A DNA stretch of 23,313 nucleotides from UBA9732 sp003456855 (GTDB taxonomy: Bacteria; Spirochaetota; Spirochaetia; Sphaerochaetales; Sphaerochaetaceae). Shown here one piece after another: positions 8,247-14,566 of the stretch. The notes beneath the pieces are model-generated. The model ran no database searches and was not told the DNA's origin. It was given only the letters and a program-made list of their open reading frames with translations. The position numbers were made by a program, and so were the translations under genes. The DNA lies in contig CAMOUY010000028.1 in assembly GCA_946626785.1 (NCBI GenBank), positions 1-23,313 of the forward strand, in the 5' to 3' direction. Numbering within the stretch: position 1 is the first letter of the stretch; each line of letters begins with the position of its first letter.

Positions 8247-9289
8247 AGAGCGTCGACCTTCTGTCCGTCAAGGACAAAGCCCTGACCATCCACGATGAAG
8301 AGCGTGTCCGCCCACTTATCGTCAATCACGAACTTGGTGTTGTCCGCTGCTATGACATCGAGCACCACATAGTTTGCAGTCCGAGTCTCAGGATCATACC
8401 AGTAGGCTGACCCGTCTGTGTTGCGGGTCCTCTGGTCAAGGACCAGGACATCCTCATAGGTCTTGTAGACCATGGAGATCTGCACGTACATTCCAGGGCG
8501 GAACTTGGAGGTGTCGCCCTTGAGCTTCAGCGTGACCTTGAAGGTCTTTGACTCAGGTGAGACGTAAGGCGCTATGGTCTCGACCTCCGCCTCTATCTCA
8601 GCTCCATTTCTAGAAACGATGGCCTTGATTGAATCTTTATTGTCAATAATCAGGTCGAAGTATCTCTCAGGTACGTTCAAATTGATCTGGAGGTTATCCA
8701 GATCAGCTATCACATACAGAGGACTTGAAGATGTTCCGATGGAGCCTTCCGCACTGTCCGCCATAAGGACCGTACCTGACTTGGGGGCTGTGACGGTGGC
8801 ATATCCCAGCTGGACGTTGGCCAGATCGTACTGGGCCTTGTAGGCGTCAAGCTGAGCCTTGGCCTCGTCGTAGTTCTGCTTTGTTGCCGCTCCTGCCTCA
8901 TAGAGGTTTGACACCCTCTCGAAGGTGGCCTCAGCTGCAAGGTATACGGCCTCTGCCTGCTTGACCTGAAGCTCGTACGGCTCGCTGTCTATCTGCGCCA
9001 TCACATCGCCTTCGTTGACGAAGTCCCCGGCCTTTGCGTAGTAGCCTGTGATTGTGCCCTGGACGAACGGGACCACGGGTATCATGGCTGAAGCCTCGAT
9101 GTATCCGGTCAGCTCAAGGCTCTCCTGGACATCAGATCGGTACGGCTTTGCAACCTTCACCGGTGAAAGAGGGTTCTCGTAGACCTCCTCAGGCCTGTTT
9201 ATAACGAATTTCCAGATCAGAAACACTCCAATCGCTATGACTATTATGGTGATGACCCATCTAATGATGGCTCCGCCTCTTACTCTCAT
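8243..9289 (-). CDS. RND efflux periplasmic adaptor (membrane-fusion protein)
   Basis: A 348-residue HlyD/AcrA-type adaptor linking the RND pump to the outer-membrane channel. Residues 8-28 form an uncleaved membrane anchor (no lipobox). A first lipoyl half-motif follows at about 70-100 (VQGTITGYYAKAGDFVNEGDVMAQID), then an alpha-helical hairpin at roughly 103-163 rich in A, E and Q, the second lipoyl half (YATVTAPKSGTV), and beta-barrel strands including FRPGMYVQISM. The ATG at 9289 is preceded by AGGAG with 5 bases between and lies 8 bases after the tetR stop. Family length and architecture are normal. Confidence 0.94.
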   Translation of the reverse strand: MRVRGGAIIRWVITIIVIAIGVFLIWKFVINRPEEVYENPLSPVKVAKPYRSDVQESLELTGYIEASAMIPVVPFVQGTITGYYAKAGDFVNEGDVMAQIDSEPYELQVKQAEAVYLAAEATFERVSNLYEAGAATKQNYDEAKAQLDAYKAQYDLANVQLGYATVTAPKSGTVLMADSAEGSIGTSSSPLYVIADLDNLQINLNVPERYFDLIIDNKDSIKAIVSRNGAEIEAEVETIAPYVSPESKTFKVTLKLKGDTSKFRPGMYVQISMVYKTYEDVLVLDQRTRNTDGSAYWYDPETRTANYVVLDVIAADNTKFVIDDKWADTLFIVDGQGFVLDGQKVDAL

Positions 9290-9297
9290 ATACGCTC

Positions 9298-9888
9298 CTA
9301 CCTCTCACTACCTAGCTGCCATGCCGCGACAACCGGGCAAAGACCATCGAAAATCAATCTGTTCAGAACCGCAGCAAGAGCCTCGGCCGATGCCCTTGGT
9401 TCCTCTCTGACCCATCTCTGCAAGGTGGATACGACTCCACCTATAAGGAAGGCATCAAGGATCTGCAGGTCCTCGTCGCTCATCTCAGGGACGGCGGACT
9501 TCCAGATTCTGGAAATCTTCTCCTCTATGATGTTCTTCATCTCCTCAAGAAACTCCATGTCCCCGTTTGAACCCAGGACTATCTTGCAAAGGTCCATGTG
9601 GTTCTCAAGGCACCTTACCAGAATCAACAGGGAGTCATGGGATTTCTGGTCTATGGCTTCAAGTGCAGCCGCGAAGTCGTTGAAGAACTCGCCCTCCATC
9701 TCCTTAACCATGGCTTTCACGTCCTGATAGTGGAAATAGAAGGTACTCCTGTTGACATCTGCATCATTGGTGAGTTCCTTGACTGTAATTGATCTTAACG
9801 GCTTTCGAAGAACCATCTTCATCAGACTTGCGCGCAGTTTTCTCTTGGTGTTGCGCACACTTCTGTTCAGATCTCCGCTGACATTCAT
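9298..9888 (-). CDS. TetR/AcrR-family transcriptional regulator, probable efflux repressor
   Basis: A 196-residue protein with an N-terminal TetR helix-turn-helix at about residues 14-60: the recognition segment ITVKELTNDADVNRSTFYFHYQDVK is the classic TetR pattern. The remainder is an all-helical ligand/dimer domain of typical length. It is the first gene of the efflux operon, so it probably represses its own operon and is released by a pump substrate (inference from the family). GGAGG lies 6 bases before the ATG at 9888. Between its promoter and ribosome site is a 30-bp inverted repeat suited to a TetR dimer pair. Confidence 0.92.
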   Translation of the reverse strand: MNVSGDLNRSVRNTKRKLRASLMKMVLRKPLRSITVKELTNDADVNRSTFYFHYQDVKAMVKEMEGEFFNDFAAALEAIDQKSHDSLLILVRCLENHMDLCKIVLGSNGDMEFLEEMKNIIEEKISRIWKSAVPEMSDEDLQILDAFLIGGVVSTLQRWVREEPRASAEALAAVLNRLIFDGLCPVVAAWQLGSER

Positions 9889-9899
9889 TCCTTACCTCC

Positions 9900-9929
9900 G
9901 TCATGAAGCAAATGCCGTAGCCTCATGAC
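9900..9929. promoter_or_regulatory. 30-bp inverted repeat, candidate TetR operator
   Basis: GTCATGA (9900-9906) and TCATGAC (9923-9929) are exact inverted repeats, with GC/GC matching one step further in (arm pattern GTCATGAnGC). The repeat starts at the predicted transcription start of the tetR operon and ends just before its ribosome site, the usual place for an autoregulatory operator. Confidence 0.6.
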
Positions 9930-9935
9930 AAGGAA

Positions 9936-9965
9936 AATATACTCCAACACCAATCCAAAATTCAA
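9936..9965 (-). promoter_or_regulatory. Promoter of the tetR-efflux operon
   Basis: On the minus strand TTGAAT (9960-9965) and TATATT (9936-9941) are 18 bases apart. Transcription is predicted to start near 9929, at the edge of the inverted repeat. Confidence 0.6.
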
Positions 9966-10005
9966 CACAGTGTCGGATTTTTACAAATGTTTTTCTGAAT
10001 TTTTA

Positions 10006-10818
10006 CTAATTCAATGAGAGATAGTGGAGAACAGCCTCAAGGACGGAGCCTGCAAGTGCCCTTGCCTTGTCTGAGCAGGTCAGGTAGTCAGCCTGCTCCC
10101 CTCTTGGATCTATGTCAGCGATCTTGAAATGATCAGGAACAGAAAGACCATCATGCAAAAGACCTCTGATCATGCCACCTATCTTTGCATGGACAGGCGC
10201 ATCACCGACATGGGCGATGACCTCACCCTGCTCCACTATGTCACCGATCCTGTGGCAGGCCTTGAACACACCTGCACACGGGGAGTGCATGACACGCTCG
10301 ATGGTGTAGCCTCCGATGTTTCCAGGGATGCCTGTATTCGGTGCAGCCGGGCCTTCGTAGATGAGCCTTGCAAGCCTGTGGCCCCTTGTCGTCTCTATGA
10401 CGCAGTCAACATCCTCTCCGGCCACAAAGCCAGGGCCAAGGGCCACCGTGAAAGGGGCAAGGGCCTTTGTTGTTCCAAGGTTTTTCTTAGCAATGATGGC
10501 GTCAACCACCACAGTTGGCTTTAATTTCTCGATGATTCTGCCTTCTGGGTCCACTACAACAGGGATGAAATCTCTATCAAGAGCATCCTCGATATCCGCT
10601 ATTCCGGTGAGCTTTGCAGTCACTCCCTCAACGGTGCTCTGGCCGTCGAACATGGCCTGGGCGAAGGAGACGGTCCTTCTGATGACGGTGGGTTTCTCTA
10701 TATCCAGGGCAATGACCTTGAAGCCACTGTTGTGCAGTCTGATGATTATGGCAGTGGCCAGATCCCCGGCTCCGCGGACGACTATGAGATTGTCGAAAAT
10801 GTCATTTGATCTCTTCAT
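10006..10818 (-). CDS. yqeB: Selenium-dependent molybdenum hydroxylase maturation protein, YqeB/EF2563 family
   Basis: A 270-residue member of the EF2563/YqeB family, a marker of genomes that use SelD for a labile selenium cofactor on molybdenum hydroxylases. The exact reaction is not established. Residues 11-20 (LIVVRGAGDL) begin a Rossmann-like nucleotide fold, followed by ALDIEKPTVIRR and SFAQAMFDG; the C-terminal half has GPGFVAG, TRGHRLARLIYEGPA and HAKIGGMIRGLL. GGAGGG lies upstream of the ATG at 10818; the frame extends to 10875, but that start is inside yqeC without a ribosome site. It overlaps the yqeC stop by 17 bases, so the pair is translationally coupled. No terminator is visible between it and the tetR operon downstream on the same strand. 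Confidence 0.92.
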   Translation of the reverse strand: MKRSNDIFDNLIVVRGAGDLATAIIIRLHNSGFKVIALDIEKPTVIRRTVSFAQAMFDGQSTVEGVTAKLTGIADIEDALDRDFIPVVVDPEGRIIEKLKPTVVVDAIIAKKNLGTTKALAPFTVALGPGFVAGEDVDCVIETTRGHRLARLIYEGPAAPNTGIPGNIGGYTIERVMHSPCAGVFKACHRIGDIVEQGEVIAHVGDAPVHAKIGGMIRGLLHDGLSVPDHFKIADIDPRGEQADYLTCSDKARALAGSVLEAVLHYLSLN

Positions 10819-11509
10819 GGATTCTTCCCTCCTTCTCTGATGCGGCGTAGACCCGGACATCCTCAGGATAGTCAAGTTCCCTCAGCATCCTTAGGTCTTC
10901 AAAGTCCTCTGCACCGTTGAAGACAATTGCCCTTCTTCCAGGCAACGAACACTTCAGAAGACCCTCGCCGTCCTTGAGAAGCCAGTTCAGATAATCCTTG
11001 TCCACAACAAGGTCCCTGTCCTCTCCGAAGGCCACCTCCGAAGTTCTCTTCCCTATTGCCCATAGTCCAAGGACCGATATCGTGTAGGTTGTGAAAGGTG
11101 GAACCTGCGGATCTCTCTGGGTATGGACCTTCACAGGAAGGCGCTTGGCACCGTCGGCCTCGTTTATGATCACATCATATCTTTCTATCAAGGCCTTCAG
11201 GTTCTCAATGGGTGGGCAGTACCACTTGCCGGTCTCGGCGTTCTCAAGTGCATAGAGGACCGCACATGGTTCTGAAGGCATAAACGAAAGGACCGAGTCG
11301 TCGGAGAAGACCCTGTCCACCCCGTAGTCATGTCGCTTTGGGGACATTATCTTGGTGGTCGTGGTCATCATGACCTTCTTCCCGATGGAGCGCAGGTAGT
11401 CGGCGTACATGATCATCAGCGTGGTCTTTCCACCACCGCCTATAAGTGAGACGAACGCCTTGTCAGTGCCAGTAAGTGAGGCTAGCTTCTTATATAGCTC
11501 CATAACCAT
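10802..11509 (-). CDS. yqeC: Putative selenium-dependent hydroxylase accessory protein YqeC
   Basis: A 235-residue YqeC-family protein. Residues 21-30 carry a P-loop-like SLIGGGGKTT, followed by MMTTTTKI, then a central INEADGAKRLPVK block and VVDKDYLNWLLKDGEGLLK near the C terminus, all typical of this family. The family is restricted to genomes with selenium-dependent molybdenum hydroxylases; nucleotide binding is likely from the P-loop, but its reaction is unknown. The first ATG (11509) is preceded by GGAG with 7 bases between; a second ATG at 11503 is possible. It is divergent from the ModE-like regulator gene, with only about 70 bases between the starts. Confidence 0.9.
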   Translation of the reverse strand: MVMELYKKLASLTGTDKAFVSLIGGGGKTTLMIMYADYLRSIGKKVMMTTTTKIMSPKRHDYGVDRVFSDDSVLSFMPSEPCAVLYALENAETGKWYCPPIENLKALIERYDVIINEADGAKRLPVKVHTQRDPQVPPFTTYTISVLGLWAIGKRTSEVAFGEDRDLVVDKDYLNWLLKDGEGLLKCSLPGRRAIVFNGAEDFEDLRMLRELDYPEDVRVYAASEKEGRIHEEIK

Positions 11510-11545
11510 GATTCTACTCCAAATATAATGGTTTTGTCGATTTTA

Positions 11546-11575
11546 TTGCACAAAGAATAGATTGGTGACTATACT
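11546..11575 (+). promoter_or_regulatory. Promoter of the ModE-like gene, predicted leaderless
   Basis: TTGCAC (11546-11551) and TATACT (11570-11575) are 18 bases apart. The ATG at 11582 lies 6 bases after the -10 box, so transcription should start at or next to the start codon. The arrangement is identical in spacing to the promoter at 14531-14560. Confidence 0.65.
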
Positions 11576-11581
11576 TTGGGC

Positions 11582-11911
11582 ATGGATTTCGCTGCAAAGT
11601 TGGTTCTATTCGAAGGTGATCTGGGCTTCTTCGGCCCAGGAGTAAGAGACCTGTTCCTCTACATTGACTCCGAGAAGTCGGTCAAGGCCGCAAGCGAGAG
11701 AATGGGCCTGAGCTACTCGAAGGCCTGGAAGATGATCCGCAATGTTGAGAAGGCAATCGGAGAGCCTGCAGTTACCAGGATCCAAGGCGGCCATGACGGA
11801 GGCTCAGCCAGCCTTACAGATGCAGGGCGTGAGCTTCTGGAGAAGTACATCCGCTTCGAGCAGAAGAGTAGAGAGGCCCTGGAGCCTCTCTACGAAAAGG
11901 AATTCAAGTAA
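11582..11911 (+). CDS. ModE-type winged-helix regulator, DNA-binding domain only
   Basis: A 109-residue protein corresponding to the N-terminal LysR-like winged helix of ModE: FGPGVRDLFLYIDSEKSVKAASERMGLSYSKAWKMIRNVEKAIG at residues 17-60 (helix-turn-helix), then the wing GGHDGGSASLTDAGRELL. The C-terminal molybdate-binding (MOP/TOBE) domains of full ModE are absent, so direct molybdate sensing is doubtful; such short versions are common near molybdenum-enzyme genes. A role controlling this locus is inferred from position. The start at 11582 is chosen from the promoter geometry; a TTG at 11576 with GGTGA 7 bases upstream would add two residues but would lie at or before the transcription start. 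It converges on selD with 4 bases between stops. Confidence 0.85.
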   Translation: MDFAAKLVLFEGDLGFFGPGVRDLFLYIDSEKSVKAASERMGLSYSKAWKMIRNVEKAIGEPAVTRIQGGHDGGSASLTDAGRELLEKYIRFEQKSREALEPLYEKEFK

Positions 11912-11915
11912 TTCT

Positions 11916-12950
11916 TCAAGCTTTGAATATAACGTCTCTGTCTGTCTTTGGCACAACCCTACCGATCAACTTGCAATAAGGCTTGTCCATATCCTTCACA
12001 AAGGCCTTTGCATCCTCTTCAGGCATGAACAGCAGCAGTCCTCCAGAGGTCTGAGGGTCATAGGCCAGGTCAATCAGCTCCTGTGGAATCCCCTCCTCGA
12101 ATCTCACCTTGTCAAAGAGGTAGTCCTCGTTGGTGTACCTTCCCTCCGGAATCAGACCGAACCTTGCAAGCTCCAGAGCCCCCTCGATGGTCGGCAGTTC
12201 ATTGATGTCGTACTCGATGGTCACACCTGAACCTGCAGCACATTCCTGAGAATGGCCAGCCAAAGAAAAGCCTGTGACGTCAGTGGCGGCATGGACGGTG
12301 TACTTTCTGGCCTTGTCCCTGGCCTCCTTGTTCAGCCTTGTCATAGAATCCACCACGGCGTCGATGCTCTCCTTTGAGGCCTCGCCACCCTTTGCAGCTG
12401 TGTTGACAATACCGACTCCAAGGGCCTTGGTAAGGACCACAACATCGCCCACCTTGGCTCCTGAATTGGACCATACCTCGTCTTTTTTCATATAACCTGT
12501 AACACACAGGCCATACTTTGGTGTAGGGTCGGCAATTGTGTGGCCACCGGCTATGACGGCTCCAGCCTCCTTGACCTTCTGGATTCCACCCCTTAGGATC
12601 TTGTCCATCACATCAAGTTCAAGGCAGGACGGGAAGCACAGCAGGTTCATTGCCACAGCGGGCTCTCCACCCATGGCATAGACATCTGACAGGGCATTGG
12701 CCGCCGCCACCTCTCCGAAGATGAAGGGATCGTCAACCATCGGAGGGAAGAAGTCAACCGTCTGCACCGAGACGATGTCATCGGTGACGGTGTAGACCAG
12801 TGCGTCGTCTGCGCTCTCGAAGCCCTCCAGCAGCTTGTCGCTCTTCATCAGAGGCAGGTTGTCTATGACCCTGTGGAGCTTCTCAGGCGGAAGCTTTGCG
12901 GCACAGCCTGAGGTCTTCACCATACTTGTAAGCTTTACATCAGTTTTCAT
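11916..12950 (-). CDS. selD: Selenide, water dikinase (selenophosphate synthetase), Cys form
   Basis: A 344-residue SelD making selenophosphate from selenide and ATP. N-terminal LTSMVKTSGCAAKLPP carries the catalytic pair Cys16 and Lys19; many homologues with this GxAAK motif have selenocysteine at the Cys position. The ATP/metal signature DIVSVQTVDFFPPMVDDPFIFGEVAAANALSDVYAMGG (about 58-95) and AGGHT, ATDVTGFSLAGH and DPQTSGGLL are intact. The start overlaps the DUF3343 gene by 11 bases and has a weak GAG-type ribosome site. No selA, selB or selC is visible nearby; the YqeB/YqeC context points to the selenium cofactor of molybdenum hydroxylases as its use, without excluding Sec synthesis elsewhere in the genome. 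Confidence 0.97.
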   Translation of the reverse strand: MKTDVKLTSMVKTSGCAAKLPPEKLHRVIDNLPLMKSDKLLEGFESADDALVYTVTDDIVSVQTVDFFPPMVDDPFIFGEVAAANALSDVYAMGGEPAVAMNLLCFPSCLELDVMDKILRGGIQKVKEAGAVIAGGHTIADPTPKYGLCVTGYMKKDEVWSNSGAKVGDVVVLTKALGVGIVNTAAKGGEASKESIDAVVDSMTRLNKEARDKARKYTVHAATDVTGFSLAGHSQECAAGSGVTIEYDINELPTIEGALELARFGLIPEGRYTNEDYLFDKVRFEEGIPQELIDLAYDPQTSGGLLLFMPEEDAKAFVKDMDKPYCKLIGRVVPKTDRDVIFKA

Positions 12951-13179
12951 AGATCATCTCGTATCGGCCATCCTTCTCTTCGTAGACGGCCTCCAGATTC
13001 TCGTTCACGTACTCCTTCAGGAACGGTCCGTTGAAGACGGCGCAGGTCCCGCAGGATGAAGACAAAGAACGAGGAACCGGGCGCAATGTGCATCCGGCTC
13101 CCACAGTCTTTCTGAACAGCATGGCACCATAATGGTTGGCGAAGGTCGCCACCATCACTTTGTTGCCTTTATCTTCCAT
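12940..13179 (-). CDS. DUF3343 protein, putative Se/S carrier
   Basis: A 79-residue DUF3343 protein (Pfam describes the family as a putative Se/S carrier). The key feature is SSCGTCAVF, with a CxxC pair at Cys43 and Cys46, plus the N-terminal VMVATFANHYGAMLFRK strand-helix. It lies between the TusA-like gene (25-base overlap) and selD (11-base overlap), which fits a role in passing selenium or sulfur to SelD (inference). The first ATG (13179) has GAGGAG 11 bases upstream; an internal ATG at 13155 (residue 9), the usual start position for the domain, is a real alternative. Confidence 0.82.
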   Translation of the reverse strand: MEDKGNKVMVATFANHYGAMLFRKTVGAGCTLRPVPRSLSSSCGTCAVFNGPFLKEYVNENLEAVYEEKDGRYEMIYEN

Positions 13180-13358
13180 TCGCCATCGAGCTCCTCTGCA
13201 GTGACATTATACTTCATTGCCTTGAGAAAGCGCGATACATTCTCAAGAGGTGCTCTCTGGTCAACCAGAACCTCGATGCTCTCCGGTTTGTCTGCAATAG
13301 CTCTCTTTGTCTTGATGACAGGCTCAGGACAGCTGAGTCCTCTGCAATCCAGTTCCAT
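13155..13358 (-). CDS. yedF: TusA-like sulfur/selenium carrier (YedF N-terminal domain only)
   Basis: A 67-residue SirA/TusA fold protein: MELDCRGLSCPEPV with the CPxP motif, whose active cysteine is Cys10 (a second cysteine is Cys5). TusA proteins carry persulfide; the YedF group is tied to selenium metabolism. Standard YedF has a second, DsrE-like domain of about 120 residues that is missing here; the separate DUF3343 gene directly downstream may take its place (inference). The ATG at 13358 follows GGAG with 7 bases between and sits 1 base after the yedE stop codon, indicating tight coupling. An upstream in-frame start at 13382 lacks a ribosome site and is rejected. Confidence 0.85.
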   Translation of the reverse strand: MELDCRGLSCPEPVIKTKRAIADKPESIEVLVDQRAPLENVSRFLKAMKYNVTAEELDGEWKIKATK

Positions 13359-13359
13359 A

Positions 13360-14457
13360 TTATTTCTCCTTCTTGTTTGCAAATGTCTTGACGCAGGCTA
13401 TGGCCAGCAGGATAACGATGCAGGCAATCACCGCGACCTTTCCCTTTGTGCTGATTCCACCGACCTTGTAGACTCCCTCGACAACGCTGTCAGCGCCGCC
13501 GGCAAGTCCGAAGTTGTGGGAGATTGCGGCACCGGTCAGAAGTCCGAGGACTGTGATGGCGCTGTCGCTGTTTCCCTCACCCGCAAGGATCAGCTGTCTG
13601 AGTGGGCATCCACCTAGCATTGTGCAGCCGAGTCCGCAGACGAACATTCCAAGAAAGTTCCAGAGATGTGCGCTATGTGCTACAGGCTGGCTTGTGAAGC
13701 CCAGCTTGAAGTTGCCTGTGACCAGGTTCATGATCAGGGCCAGGATGAAGAGTGCTATGAAACCTGTGATAAGGGTTCCGTCCTTCAGCAAATAGAGGTC
13801 TCTGAATCCACCAGCCATGCACATTCTGGTTCTCTGGGCCAGGACTCCGACCACCAGACCTGCACAGAGTGAGACAATGATCGGTGCGTGCATCGAGCCA
13901 GGACCCGACTCTGAGAAGGCGAACAGTGCTGGGATGCAGACTGCCAGAAGCAGAAGGATGATATTGACGATCGAGATAGCTGCACCCTCAAGCGGAGCCT
14001 GTCTCTGTGTTCTTCCAAGAGAGAAGCCCTTTGCAAGGAAGAAGGAGCCACAACCGATTCCGGCTGCAAAGCCAAGAAGTCCGATAAGGGCATTGAGGTC
14101 ACCTGCTGAGAGTCTGAGTGCCATTCTGAACGGACAGCCAAGGAAGGCAAGACAGCCGATCATGACCATGACGCCAATGCAGAAGCGAAGCATCGGGGAT
14201 GAGCCGCCTCTGGCGTTGAACTCCTTTGTGGCCAGGCTGATCAGGAACGAGCCCAGGACCAGACCGATGATCTCAGGTCTGACATATCTGACAGGGGCCG
14301 CGGTGTGCAGCTTGATTCCTCCTGCAATGTCCCTTATGAAGCAGGCAATGCAGAAACCCATGTTCTTCGGGTTGCCCAGAAGAACAAGAACAACAGCAAT
14401 GATTCCAATGAGGCCGCCTGCAATCATCAGGTTCCTCATCTCCTTTGAAATCTTCAT
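13360..14457 (-). CDS. yedE: YedE/YeeE-type selenium-metabolism membrane protein
   Basis: A 365-residue integral membrane protein with about 9-10 hydrophobic segments and two YeeE/YedE (DUF395) repeats. Conserved cysteine motifs are spread through it: FCIACFIRD (Cys36, Cys39), LGCPFRMALRLSAGD (Cys108), GIGCGS (Cys136), RMCMAGGFRD (Cys213) and LGGCPLRQLILAGEG (Cys284). The family transports or relays reduced sulfur compounds, and the YedE subgroup travels with YedF and SelD, so uptake of a selenium or sulfur species is likely. GGAGG precedes the ATG at 14457 by 9 bases; an upstream in-frame start at 14499 is rejected as it lacks a ribosome site. It is the first gene of yedE-yedF-DUF3343-selD. 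Confidence 0.9.
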   Translation of the reverse strand: MKISKEMRNLMIAGGLIGIIAVVLVLLGNPKNMGFCIACFIRDIAGGIKLHTAAPVRYVRPEIIGLVLGSFLISLATKEFNARGGSSPMLRFCIGVMVMIGCLAFLGCPFRMALRLSAGDLNALIGLLGFAAGIGCGSFFLAKGFSLGRTQRQAPLEGAAISIVNIILLLLAVCIPALFAFSESGPGSMHAPIIVSLCAGLVVGVLAQRTRMCMAGGFRDLYLLKDGTLITGFIALFILALIMNLVTGNFKLGFTSQPVAHSAHLWNFLGMFVCGLGCTMLGGCPLRQLILAGEGNSDSAITVLGLLTGAAISHNFGLAGGADSVVEGVYKVGGISTKGKVAVIACIVILLAIACVKTFANKKEK

Positions 14458-14481
14458 TGATTCCGTCCTCCAAATAGTGAT

Positions 14482-14498
14482 TGCAACAATGTGCAACA
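14482..14498. repeat. Tandem TGCAACA boxes in the yedE leader
   Basis: TGCAACA occurs at 14482-14488 and 14492-14498, exactly 10 bp apart, so both boxes face the same side of the helix. They lie between the yedE promoter and its ribosome site and could be a regulator site. No partner is known. Confidence 0.4.
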
Positions 14499-14513
14499 TT
14501 CATTCCAAATTTG

Positions 14514-14542
14514 ATTTTACCATCATATCTTTGGAAATACAA
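14514..14542 (-). promoter_or_regulatory. Promoter of yedE-yedF-DUF3343-selD
   Basis: On the minus strand TTGTAT (14537-14542) and TAAAAT (14514-14519) are 17 bases apart. The -35 box lies within the spacer of the opposite promoter for the desulfurase gene, so the two divergent promoters physically overlap. Confidence 0.65.
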
Positions 14543-14560
14543 TGGAAATCATGCTATACT
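14531..14560 (+). promoter_or_regulatory. Promoter of the desulfurase-xdhC unit, predicted leaderless
   Basis: TTGGAA (14531-14536) and TATACT (14555-14560) are 18 bases apart. The start codon at 14567 follows the -10 box by 6 bases, so the mRNA should begin at or next to the ATG. Both promoter boxes and all spacings match the ModE-like gene promoter. Confidence 0.7.
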
Positions 14561-14566
14561 GATGCC

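Noticed and set aside
11576..11578. TTG as the start of the ModE-like gene
   Set aside because: It would lie directly after the -10 box, before the expected transcription start; the ATG 6 bases later has the same geometry as the desulfurase start. Kept as an alternative in the feature note.
11923..11935. TTCAA-GCT-TTGAA dyad at the selD/ModE-like junction as a terminator
   Set aside because: Only 5 AT-rich pairs with a 3-base loop and no T-run; too weak.
12900..12906. Selenocysteine codon in selD or elsewhere in the locus
   Set aside because: The catalytic position is an ordinary Cys codon and no reading frame in the locus is interrupted by an in-frame TGA.
13817..14566. Long N-terminal extension of the desulfurase reading frame (629 codons in total)
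   Set aside because: The upstream part is antisense to yedE and includes its promoter; homology starts exactly at the ATG at 14567, which also has its own promoter.
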